This document shows positions 46,477 to 54,735 of a stretch of DNA of 64,000 bases, piece after piece. How positions within the stretch are numbered: the first letter of the stretch is position 1; each line of letters begins with the position of its first letter. Made by a program: the position numbers and the translations under genes. The stretch comes from Pseudomonadota bacterium (lineage in GTDB: Bacteria > Pseudomonadota > Gammaproteobacteria > Xanthomonadales > Xanthomonadaceae), in the NCBI GenBank assembly GCA_023430045.1, contig JAEZCF010000036.1:27030-91029 (forward strand), given 5' to 3'. The notes under the pieces are model-generated. The model was not told the origin of the DNA. It searched no databases and saw nothing but the letters and a program-made list of their open reading frames with translations.

Positions 46477-46611
46477 TAAAAAGCTCCAAAAAAAGGCGCG
46501 GGTCACCTGCACTGCATGAAGCCGGCACCCTGTCCACTGCCCTACTCTAAGCAAGATCGGCTGCAAAGCCATGCTGCAGCGCGCAAGCCCGCCGTCCTCG
46601 TACACATCGCG

Positions 46612-47451
46612 TCAGGCCTCGTCCTCGAACACCCATTCGAACCACGTGGCCACGCTGTCGCCAGACGCCAGCACATCGGCAACCAGGTTGAACGCGTCCG
46701 GTGGACCGCCCTGTGGCTCCACGCACGTGGCATGCGAAGGTTCGTCGTAGACCACCCAATGGTCGCTGTCCGAACGCAGGGTCAGCATCTGCCCTGCGCT
46801 GCACAGCACCACCGGCGTGGTATTGATGAAGCAGTCGTCCCAGGGACCCTGCCCCACTGCCCCGGCGGGGTGCACGGCAATGCCATCGGCATCGCGCGGA
46901 TAGCGCGCCAGCGGCGCGAAGCGCAGCCGATCCGGCTTGCGGAACCAGGGATGCCATCCCAGCACCGGTCGCGGCATCGGCTGCGTTCCGGCCTGCACAC
47001 GCAGCTCCAGCCGCAGACGTGGTCCGTCCAGCAGGATGCGCTGCTCCGCCCTGCCGCCGAAGGGCCATTCCGGCCCTTCGCCCAGCGGCAACGACAGCCG
47101 GCAGCGTCGCGTGTCGGCACTGTCCACCTGCCATGGCAGCCGATAACCGGTTCCATGGATGGCGTGGGCGCCGAGCGTGGGCGGCAGCTGCACGCTGCGC
47201 GCCTGGAACAGGAAACGGCCGTCGCGGACACGCCCGGACCACGGCACCATCGGGTAGCAGCCCCATGCGATCGCACCATCCTGCGCCCCTTCGGGGCCGA
47301 CCAGCCACAGATGATCGCCATGCAGCACCTGCGCGAGACGTCCGCCGGCCTGGGGTGCCACGCTCACCGCCAGCGGGCCGTCGCGCAGCTCGATCAACGG
47401 CCCGACCGCCAGCACTTCATGGGCCGGATCCAGGGGAGCGTCATTCTCCAT
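46612..47451 (-). CDS. Aldose 1-epimerase family protein
   Basis: The product is 279 residues from ATG 47451, which overlaps the GH43 stop by 11 bases. Blocks typical of galactose-mutarotase-like enzymes are seen: PQAGGRLAQVLHGDHLWLV, GCYPMVPWSGRVRDGRF, the acid His in HAIHGTGYRLPW, HPWFRK and the base Glu in ATCVEPQGGPPDAFN. It speeds interconversion of alpha and beta sugar anomers, here probably xylose or another product of the cytoplasmic GH43. It has no signal peptide. Confidence 0.88.
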   Translation of the reverse strand: MENDAPLDPAHEVLAVGPLIELRDGPLAVSVAPQAGGRLAQVLHGDHLWLVGPEGAQDGAIAWGCYPMVPWSGRVRDGRFLFQARSVQLPPTLGAHAIHGTGYRLPWQVDSADTRRCRLSLPLGEGPEWPFGGRAEQRILLDGPRLRLELRVQAGTQPMPRPVLGWHPWFRKPDRLRFAPLARYPRDADGIAVHPAGAVGQGPWDDCFINTTPVVLCSAGQMLTLRSDSDHWVVYDEPSHATCVEPQGGPPDAFNLVADVLASGDSVATWFEWVFEDEA

Positions 47452-48457
47452 AGGGGTGCAGCGTGCGGATGCGACCATCCGGTTCGTGGTGCAGCTCCGT
47501 CACCTTCATGTTGCGCAGGTGCGTCACCCCGCCGGAAAGGATGCTGTCGTGGTAGTAGAGCCACCAGCGCCCGTCGTACTGCACGATGGAGTGATGCGTG
47601 GTCCAGCCGAGCACGGGCGTCATGATCACGCCTTCGTAGTGGAACGGACCATACGGATTGTCGCTGACGCCATAGCACAGCAGGTGCGTGTCACCGGTGG
47701 ACCAGGACAGGTAGTAACGGCCTGCATGGTGGTGAACCCAGGGGCCTTCGAAGAAGCGACGTGCATGGTCGTCGGCCCGCAGCGGCTGTCCGCCCTCGTC
47801 GAGGATCAGCACCTCGCGGGTCGGTTCGGCCAGCTGCTTCATGTCCGCCGCCAGCCGCCCGATCCGCGGGCCAAGCGCCGGCGCGGCACCGCTGGGCTCG
47901 ACGTGCGCAGCGTCGTAGTGGTTGTCGCGGTAATGCTGCAGCTGGCCGCCCCAGATGCCACCGAAGTAGAGGTAATGTTCGCCATCGTGATCGGCGAACA
48001 CGGCCGGATCGATCGAGTATGTGCCCTCGATCGCGGTGGCTTCGGCGCGGAACGGACCTTCCGGGCGCGTACCGCTGGCCACGCCGATTCGGAACCGGCC
48101 GTCGGCGGCCTTGGCCGGGAAGTACAGGTAATACGTACCGTCACGGAACGCGGCATCCGGCGCCCACATCTGCCGCTCCGCCCAGGGCACATCGTCGATA
48201 TCCAGGGCCACGCCGCAGTCCTCCACCGGCGCTTCCGGCGAAGCCATGCGGAATACGTGGTAATCGCGCATGCCGAAGTGGTCGCCGTTGTCGTTGAAGG
48301 CCACGCCGGCGTCGATATCGTGCGAGGAATAAATGTACAACTGGCCTTCAAACACATGCGCCGACGGATCGGCGGTGTACATGTGCGTGACCAGCGGTGC
48401 CGAGAGCGCCGAGGCCTGCAGGGCCTGCAGCTGCCGTGGGTCGAGTCGTTTGCTCAT
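47441..48457 (-). CDS. Cytoplasmic GH43 beta-xylosidase/arabinosidase
   Basis: The product is 338 residues from ATG 48457 (ATG 48472 is also possible). It is a single five-bladed propeller without signal peptide. The triad is base Asp in MYTADPSAHVF, pKa-modulating Asp in GTYSIDPAVFAD and acid Glu in RRFFEGPWVHHH. Its company with an inner-membrane oligosaccharide symporter (48484) and an epimerase indicates that it hydrolyses short xylo- or arabinoxylo-oligosaccharides inside the cell. It complements the secreted GH43 of the aguA operon. Confidence 0.88.
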   Translation of the reverse strand: MSKRLDPRQLQALQASALSAPLVTHMYTADPSAHVFEGQLYIYSSHDIDAGVAFNDNGDHFGMRDYHVFRMASPEAPVEDCGVALDIDDVPWAERQMWAPDAAFRDGTYYLYFPAKAADGRFRIGVASGTRPEGPFRAEATAIEGTYSIDPAVFADHDGEHYLYFGGIWGGQLQHYRDNHYDAAHVEPSGAAPALGPRIGRLAADMKQLAEPTREVLILDEGGQPLRADDHARRFFEGPWVHHHAGRYYLSWSTGDTHLLCYGVSDNPYGPFHYEGVIMTPVLGWTTHHSIVQYDGRWWLYYHDSILSGGVTHLRNMKVTELHHEPDGRIRTLHPYGE

Positions 48458-48483
48458 CGTCGGGTCTTTCATGGGGGAATGGA

Positions 48484-49956
48484 TCAGGCCACCGCGCGGC
48501 GCGCGCCCAGTTCCTGTTCGATGCGGACCTCCAGCGTCCGGTCGATGCGGTACAGGAACAGCAGGGCGATGGCGGCAAGGAAGGGAATGGCGCTGTACAG
48601 GCTCACCGCCAGGCGGATGCCATCGGCGACGCCGGGCAGCTGCACCGGTGCGGCTGCGTCATAGCCGTGACCGGCCAGGATCGCGGCGACCAGCGCGCCG
48701 CCCACGCTCAGGCCGATCTTCAGCCCGCACAGCATCGCCGAGAAGATGATGGCGGTGGCACGGCGACCGTTCTTCCATTCCGAATAGTCGGCCACGTCGG
48801 CGATCATCGCCCACAGCAGCGGCGTGGTGATGCCGTAGAAGAAGCCATGCAGGATGTACGTCAGCACCACCGTGCCAACAGCCTGAGGCGGGAAGAACCA
48901 GAACGCCAGCAGGCACAGGGTGGCCAGCAGCAGCGCCACGCCGAAGGTATCGCGCTTGCCGAAGCGGTCGGCGAAGCGCTTGGAGCAGCCGATGCCGACG
49001 ATCATGAAGATGATGCCGGCAGCGCTGAACAGGCTGAAGGCCGAGGTTGCCGGGTCCTGCGGCCAGTGGAATCCATCCAGCCCCATCCCGCGCAGGGCAG
49101 CATCCACGCTGGCTACGGCGTGGTTGAAGCCGGCCTGGTCGAGGAACGCGGACAGCGCCTGCTCGTCCAGGTAGTAACGGAAGTAATACACGTACATGCC
49201 GCCCTTCAGGGCCAGCGTCACGAATACCAGGATGGTGAGCAGCAGCATGATCCGCCAGGGACCGTTGCGGGCCAGGTCGAGCAGATCCTGGCGCACGCTG
49301 GACGACTGCGCTGCCGTAGGCACCACCCGTTCGCGGGTGGTGAAGAAGGTGATCAGGAAGAGCACCGTGCCGACCACCGCGAACAGCGCCATGGCATGTT
49401 CGAAGCCTTTCGCGCGGTCGCCGTCGCCGAGCAGGAGGACCAGCGGCAACAGCAGTACCTGGATGACGAACTGGGCGATCATCACCGCCACGAAGCGCCA
49501 TGAGGACAGGCTGTTGCGCTCGGCCATGCTGCCGGTCAGCACGCCGCTCAGCGCGGCATAGGGCAGGTTGTTGGCCACATAGACCAGCATCAGCAGTGTA
49601 TAGGTGGCCAGCGCATACATCACCTTGCCCTGCGGGCCGAAGTCCGGCGTGCTGAAGGCGGCCAGCGAAAGCACGCCGAACGGGATCGCCGTCCACAGGA
49701 TCCACGGGCGGAACTTGCCCCAGCGGGTACGCGTGCGGTCGGCCACCAGGCCCAGCACCGGCGTGAACACGAATGCGCCCAGCAGCCCCACCACGAAGAT
49801 GATCTTCGCGGCGGACGCCGGCGGGATGCGGTAGACATCGGTATAGAAGAACGCCAGGAAGGTCACCAGCGTCTGGAAGATCAGGTTGGCGGCCAGGTCG
49901 CCCAGGCTGTAGCCGAATTTTTCGAGGGGGGACAGCTTTTCCGTTGCCTGGTTCAT
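48484..49956 (-). CDS. GPH-family xyloside/oligosaccharide:cation symporter
   Basis: The product is 490 residues with about twelve membrane helices. Characteristic blocks are LSPLEKFGYSLGDLAANLIFQ, GLVADRTRTRWGKFRPWILW and MIADVADYSEWKNGRRATAI, which define the glycoside-pentoside-hexuronide:cation symporter family (XynB/XylP-like). It should carry xylosides or xylo-oligosaccharides across the inner membrane with a cation, supplying the cytoplasmic GH43 encoded next. It follows the TonB receptor on the same strand across a hairpin. Confidence 0.87.
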   Translation of the reverse strand: MNQATEKLSPLEKFGYSLGDLAANLIFQTLVTFLAFFYTDVYRIPPASAAKIIFVVGLLGAFVFTPVLGLVADRTRTRWGKFRPWILWTAIPFGVLSLAAFSTPDFGPQGKVMYALATYTLLMLVYVANNLPYAALSGVLTGSMAERNSLSSWRFVAVMIAQFVIQVLLLPLVLLLGDGDRAKGFEHAMALFAVVGTVLFLITFFTTRERVVPTAAQSSSVRQDLLDLARNGPWRIMLLLTILVFVTLALKGGMYVYYFRYYLDEQALSAFLDQAGFNHAVASVDAALRGMGLDGFHWPQDPATSAFSLFSAAGIIFMIVGIGCSKRFADRFGKRDTFGVALLLATLCLLAFWFFPPQAVGTVVLTYILHGFFYGITTPLLWAMIADVADYSEWKNGRRATAIIFSAMLCGLKIGLSVGGALVAAILAGHGYDAAAPVQLPGVADGIRLAVSLYSAIPFLAAIALLFLYRIDRTLEVRIEQELGARRAVA

Positions 49957-49994
49957 GGATCCTGGGTGCCCGTGGAGCGTTCAGCATGGAAAGG

Positions 49995-50033
49995 TGCCGC
50001 GTCCGCCCTGCCCCGGGCGGGACGGACGCGGCA
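49995..50033 (-). terminator. Hairpin between the xylan receptor and symporter genes
   Basis: A 14-base stem with one bulged base pairs TGCCGCGTCCGCCC (49995-50008) with GGGACGGACGCGGCA (50019-50033). On the minus strand only CCTTTCC follows, so it is probably a partial terminator that lets the receptor gene be expressed more than the downstream operon. Confidence 0.55.
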
Positions 50034-50051
50034 ACGCACGACTCCCGCGGG

Positions 50052-52964
50052 CTAGAACGAGCCGCGCAGGCCCAGCATGATGGTGCGACCCGGATCGTAG
50101 ATGTCGTTCACGGCATTGGAATACCAGAAGTTGGAGCGCTGGGTTTCGCCGGTCAGGTTCACCACATTGAGGGTGATCTGCGGCTTGGACCAGACGTTTT
50201 CGAGCGTATAGCTGGCCGACAGATCCCACTGCCCGCGCGATTCACCGATGATCTGCGCATACGGAATGCCCTGCTGGTTCGGGCCCGTTCCGACGATGGC
50301 ATCGGTATGGTTGTAGGACGCGCGGATGGAGAACGGACCACGTTCGAAGTACGCCGTGGCGTTCCACAGCTTCGGCGCGATGCCGTACAGGTTGCCGGTG
50401 AGCTGGTCTGAATCATTGCCTTCGGTGGACAGGTCGATGTCGGTGTAGTTGGCCATGATGCCCAGGCCGTCGAGCAGGAAATCCAGCGGCTGCACCCAGA
50501 TCAGTTCCCAGCCGCGCACGTTGACCGTGGCGTCGGCGTTGACCTGCTGCTGCACGATCACCCGCGCCTCGTCCGGGCCGCCGCGCGCGGCGATGGCGGA
50601 CTGCTGTTCCGGGGTCAGATCCGCATAGGGAATGCCCAGCTGCGCGAACGGAATCGTGTTGGTGCCCAGGTAGGTGTAGCCTTCGATGCGCTTGTTGAAC
50701 AGGCTCAGGCCGATCATGCCCTCGCCTCCGGTATACCACTCGCCGCCGAGGTCGAAATTGGTGGATACGTACGGCGTCAGGTTCGGATTTCCCTGGCTGG
50801 CATTGAGCGCGGACAGATCGGTGAAGGTGGTATTGGGCAGCATCGAGCTGGGATTCGGCCGGGTCATGGTGCGTGATCCGGAGAAGCGCAGCACCACATT
50901 GTCGGCCACGTCCCAGGCCGCGTTGAACGAGGGCAGATATTGGTCGTAGTCGCCCTTCAGCGTCTGCCACTGGCGCACGCCGGCGATGGTCACCGGCCCG
51001 CTGATGTCCTGGTCGGTGGTCACGTAGCGCACGCCGGCGTTGAAGCGCAGGTTGCGGTCCAGCACCTGGGTCTCGCCATTGATCTCGATGTAGGCACCGA
51101 GGGTCTTCTCCTCGAAGCCACCGGTGGAGCCGCCGGTGTTGGGGCCGGCCGATTCCGGTGCGGAATCGCTGTACTGGCCGTAGTTGGTCGCATTCTTGAA
51201 TGCGTCGAAATCGGCGGTGATGAAGCCGTACGGGCCCGGCCGCAGGTAGTTGACCAGATCCGCATCGGAGATCCTTGACAGCACTTCGGTCTGCCAGGCC
51301 GTGCTGTTGTCGAAGCCCTGGATACGCCGGCTGTTCTCGTCGTAGGCCACGCCGACGCGGATGTTGCTGCGATCCTCGCCGAACTGCAGGTCCGCGCGCG
51401 CGCCTTGGGTTTCGGTCACGCGTTTTTCGTTCTGCACGTTGACCCGGCCACCGGACCAGGTCCAGCCGGCATTCGGATCGTTGAGATCGATGTCGGTGGT
51501 CCAGCTGGGCGTGCCACCGTTGTTGCTGTACTGCACGTTGGTGAACGGCGAATTGACCAGGATGGTGGGCGATTCGCGGAACATCCAGCTGCGGCTGGCA
51601 TTGGCCTGCACGTCCAGCTTGATCCGGCCTTCGTCCCCGAACAGGAAGCTGGCGCCGGGGTTGACGCTCCAGTACTTGACGTCCTCGATGTAGGGACGCG
51701 CTTCCAGGAAGAACTGCGCGTTGCTGAAGGTGGCATCGGTGACCACGCCATTGCCGTCCACCTGCATGTCGATCGGGATCATGCCGTTGGCGCCGAAGTT
51801 GCGGCCGACCAGATTGACGTCGATGCGGTCGTTGGTGCGACGCGCCTTGGAGAACATGGTGTCCAGGTAGAACCGTACGTACTCGTTCGGGCGCCATTCC
51901 AGCGAACCGACCACCGCATCGCGCTCACGGTCACCGGACATGTGCACCGGGCGGCCCAGGCGCGGGATGAGCGCTTCGCTGATCTGTTCGATGCTCAGGC
52001 CGGGATTGAGCGCCAGCAGCAGGTCGCGGTCGATCACCGCCCCCGGGGTGAGTCCGGCGCCGACGGTGGACAGGTTGTTCGGCACGGTATTGGGGATCAG
52101 CCAGTTGCCGCCGCCACCGGCATTGCATGCGGCCGGACGCACCGCATCGCCGTCCACGCCGGCCGGGGGCGCCAGTCCGCACTGGGTGTAGTTCAGGCCC
52201 GGATTGGTCCAGCCGACGGTCTCGTAGCCTTCCACGCCGATCTTGCCGCGGGTGGAGGTGACACCGACCAGCACGCCGAACGTTTCCGCATCGTTGGTCC
52301 AGCTGCCCAGCACCGAGCCCTGCGGCGTGAGCTTGTCCACGTTGTCGTTCCAGGTGCCCTGCAGCTGGTAGGTGACGTGGGTGCCGGGGCGGTCGAACGG
52401 ACGCGCGGTACGCATGTCGACCACGCCGGCGATGCCGCCTTCGGGCAGGCTGGCCTTGGGCGTCTTGTTGACCGTGAGCTGGGTGAAGAATTCGGTCGGG
52501 AACAGGTTGAGGTCCACCTCGCGGTTCTGGTTCTGCGCGTTCAGGCCGATGGATGCCGTGGCTACCGGAGCGCCATTGACCACCGTGGTGGTGAAGCTGT
52601 TGGGCAGGCCACGGATGGCGACATTGAGGCCTTCGCCGTTGACATCGCGGGACAGCTGGATGCCGGGGATGCGCTGCAGCGATTCGGCGATGTTCATGTC
52701 CGGGAATTTGCCGATGTCCTCGGCGAAGATCGAATCGGTGAAGCCGGTGGAATCGCGCTTGGCGTCGGTGGAGAACTGCACGCTGCTGCGATAGCCCGAT
52801 ACCTGCACGCGATCCAGTTCGGTGACGCTGCCGGAGGACGCGGGCGAACCCGTCGGCTGCTGCGCCGGGGCGACGTCCTGGGCGATCGCGGTGTTGGCTG
52901 CCAGACCGATCAGCGCCATCCCCAGCGCGCGCGACAACGTGGTTCTTGCGTGGTTTCTATGCAC
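50052..52964 (-). CDS. TonB-dependent receptor for xylo-oligosaccharides (probable)
   Basis: The product is 970 residues with a signal peptide (ALGMALIGLAANTAIAQ). A TonB-box-like ELDRVQVSGYRSSV is followed by the plug (SIFAEDIGKFPDMNIAESLQRIPGIQL, VAIRGLPNSFTTTVVNGAP, TPKASLPEGGIAGVVDMRTARPFD). The barrel ends GRTIMLGLRGSF with a terminal Phe. The plug type is that of xanthomonad carbohydrate receptors in CUT loci. It has no STN domain, so it does not signal by itself; expression should depend on XylR, whose perfect box lies 107 bases upstream. Ligand identity is inferred from the locus. Confidence 0.87.
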   Translation of the reverse strand: MHRNHARTTLSRALGMALIGLAANTAIAQDVAPAQQPTGSPASSGSVTELDRVQVSGYRSSVQFSTDAKRDSTGFTDSIFAEDIGKFPDMNIAESLQRIPGIQLSRDVNGEGLNVAIRGLPNSFTTTVVNGAPVATASIGLNAQNQNREVDLNLFPTEFFTQLTVNKTPKASLPEGGIAGVVDMRTARPFDRPGTHVTYQLQGTWNDNVDKLTPQGSVLGSWTNDAETFGVLVGVTSTRGKIGVEGYETVGWTNPGLNYTQCGLAPPAGVDGDAVRPAACNAGGGGNWLIPNTVPNNLSTVGAGLTPGAVIDRDLLLALNPGLSIEQISEALIPRLGRPVHMSGDRERDAVVGSLEWRPNEYVRFYLDTMFSKARRTNDRIDVNLVGRNFGANGMIPIDMQVDGNGVVTDATFSNAQFFLEARPYIEDVKYWSVNPGASFLFGDEGRIKLDVQANASRSWMFRESPTILVNSPFTNVQYSNNGGTPSWTTDIDLNDPNAGWTWSGGRVNVQNEKRVTETQGARADLQFGEDRSNIRVGVAYDENSRRIQGFDNSTAWQTEVLSRISDADLVNYLRPGPYGFITADFDAFKNATNYGQYSDSAPESAGPNTGGSTGGFEEKTLGAYIEINGETQVLDRNLRFNAGVRYVTTDQDISGPVTIAGVRQWQTLKGDYDQYLPSFNAAWDVADNVVLRFSGSRTMTRPNPSSMLPNTTFTDLSALNASQGNPNLTPYVSTNFDLGGEWYTGGEGMIGLSLFNKRIEGYTYLGTNTIPFAQLGIPYADLTPEQQSAIAARGGPDEARVIVQQQVNADATVNVRGWELIWVQPLDFLLDGLGIMANYTDIDLSTEGNDSDQLTGNLYGIAPKLWNATAYFERGPFSIRASYNHTDAIVGTGPNQQGIPYAQIIGESRGQWDLSASYTLENVWSKPQITLNVVNLTGETQRSNFWYSNAVNDIYDPGRTIMLGLRGSF

Positions 52965-53070
52965 GGTAATCCCCTTCCCTCATCAAGTGATGGTCGTGTG
53001 CGCGCTGGCGGACGTCGACCGCGGTTGTCTGCTGCATGGGGGCAGGCCCGTTGGCCCGGGCTGGAGGCGA

Positions 53071-53084
53071 TGGTAGCGCTACCA
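53071..53084. promoter_or_regulatory. Perfect XylR box near the receptor operon
   Basis: TGGTAGCGCTACCA is a perfect 14-base palindrome. It lies 107 bases upstream of the receptor start and is the likely operator of the receptor-symporter-GH43-epimerase operon. Confidence 0.85.
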
Positions 53085-53207
53085 ATCGATTCTGCACGCT
53101 GCATGGCAACAAAAATGAAATACGGTCGCGATCGCTTACGTCTGCATCCGGTGCCGCGCATCCCGTATGTGCCGATGTGCTGGATTTCCCGTCGCCGGGC
53201 GTGTTAG

Positions 53208-53221
53208 TGGTAGCGCTATCA
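53208..53221. promoter_or_regulatory. XylR box near the exuT operon
   Basis: TGGTAGCGCTATCA is the same variant as the xylB box. It lies 136 bases upstream of GTG 53357 and is the likely operator of exuT-uxaC-GH2-GH10. The two boxes here are 137 bases apart, so looping by one regulator is possible. Confidence 0.8.
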
Positions 53222-53356
53222 CGAATGACGGAAACGCGCGTATACCGTTCGGTTCCACGCCATTCCACGTTCTGTGTCGCGCGCAGCATCGTGCTGCGGT
53301 GCGGTATCCGCGTCCCATCTGCCCCTGCCCGCCCGCCTGACAGCAACGGAGCCACA

Positions 53357-54691
53357 GTGAGCGAACATCCCGCGTCCCGATTGTCCGCATCCTCCGCACC
53401 CGCCGCGCCTGCTTCCAGTGCCGCCACGGGGCGCTATCGCTGGCGTGTCTGCGCCATGCTGCTGGCGGCCACCACCATCAACTACGTGGACCGCCAGGTG
53501 CTGGGCGTGCTCGCGCCCTTCCTGCAGACGGAGATCGGCTGGAACGAAATCCAGTACGGCTACATCGTCACCGCATTCCAAGGGGCGTATGCGCTGGGGC
53601 TGCTGTGCGCCGGCGCGATCATCGACCGTTTCGGCACACGTATCGGCTATGCCATCGCCATCTCGGTCTGGAGCCTGGCTGCGATGGGCCATGCCCTGGC
53701 GGCCGGCGTGGTCGGCTTTGCGGTCGCGCGTTTCGCGCTCGGCCTGGGTGAATCCGGCAATTTCCCCGCCGCGATCAAGACCGTCGCCGAATGGTTCCCG
53801 CGTCGCGAACGCGCGCTCGCGGTGGGCATCTTCAATTCGGGTTCCAACATCGGCGCCATCGTCGCGCCCCTGCTGGTCCCGGTGGTGGCGGCCACGTGGG
53901 GCTGGCAGGCTGCCTTCCTGTTCACCGGACTGCTCAGCGCGCTGTGGCTGGCGGTCTGGCTGCTGTGGTACCGCACGCCGGAGCAGCAACCTGCACTGTC
54001 ACGGGCAGAACTGCAGCTGATCCGCAGCGATCCCCCCGAGGCCACCACGCGTATTGCCTGGAAACAACTGCTGCGCCATCGCCAGGCCTGGGCGTTTGTC
54101 GCCGCCAAATTCATGACCGATCCGATCTGGTGGTTCTTCCTGTTCTGGCTGCCGAAATTCCTGCACGCGGAGTACGGGTTGTCGCTTCTGCAGTTGGGGC
54201 TTCCGCTGATCGTCATCTTCGTGCTGGCCGACTGCGGCAGCATCGCCGGCGGTTGGCTGGCGGGGCGGCTGCTGCGCGCCGGCTGGAGCGTGAACCGCGC
54301 GCGCAAGGGCGCGATGCTGGTCTGCGCGCTGGCGGTGGTGCCGATCATCTTCGCCGCCAACGCCGACAACCTGTGGCTGGCGGTGGGCCTGATCGGCCTG
54401 GCCACCGCCGGGCACCAGGGCTGGTCAGCGAATGTTTTCACACTGCCTTCGGACATGTTCCCGAGGCGCGCGGTGGCCTCGGTAGTCGGCATCGGCGGCT
54501 TCGCCGGTGCGGTCAGTGGCATGCTGATCTCCACCTTCACCGGGTTCCTGCTGCAGTCCACCGGCAGCTATGTGCCGGTGTTCCTGATGGCAGGTTCCGC
54601 CTACCTGCTGGCGTTGCTGGTCGTGCACCTGTTCGCGCCGGCACTGCAGCCGGCAGCACTCGCCGGCGATGCCATGCCACCGTCGCCCTGA
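53357..54691 (+). CDS. exuT: MFS hexuronate transporter (ExuT-like)
   Basis: The product is 444 residues from GTG 53357, with CGGAG seven bases upstream. Twelve membrane helices are expected. The opening TTINYVDRQVLGVLAPFLQTEIGWNEIQYGYIVTAFQGAYALG and the block ARFALGLGESGNFPAAIKTVAEWFPRRERALAVGIFNSGSNIGA are typical of the anion:cation symporter branch that includes ExuT. It should import glucuronate released by AguA. UxaC, the first catabolic enzyme for it, is encoded next. Confidence 0.85.
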   Translation: MSEHPASRLSASSAPAAPASSAATGRYRWRVCAMLLAATTINYVDRQVLGVLAPFLQTEIGWNEIQYGYIVTAFQGAYALGLLCAGAIIDRFGTRIGYAIAISVWSLAAMGHALAAGVVGFAVARFALGLGESGNFPAAIKTVAEWFPRRERALAVGIFNSGSNIGAIVAPLLVPVVAATWGWQAAFLFTGLLSALWLAVWLLWYRTPEQQPALSRAELQLIRSDPPEATTRIAWKQLLRHRQAWAFVAAKFMTDPIWWFFLFWLPKFLHAEYGLSLLQLGLPLIVIFVLADCGSIAGGWLAGRLLRAGWSVNRARKGAMLVCALAVVPIIFAANADNLWLAVGLIGLATAGHQGWSANVFTLPSDMFPRRAVASVVGIGGFAGAVSGMLISTFTGFLLQSTGSYVPVFLMAGSAYLLALLVVHLFAPALQPAALAGDAMPPSP

Positions 54692-54735
54692 ATATCGTTC
54701 CTTTCCCCTTTCCTGCCGATCCTGCCCGCACCGAC

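Larger units (their letters stand above)
52965..53356. promoter_or_regulatory. Divergent control region of the xylan receptor and exuT operons
   Basis: This 392-base spacer holds two XylR boxes (53071-53084 and 53208-53221). The space between them is less GC-rich (CAACAAAAATGAAATACGG) and probably carries the promoter elements. No gene is supported here. The frame continuing leftwards from exuT lacks a ribosome site before GTG 53357. Confidence 0.6.
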
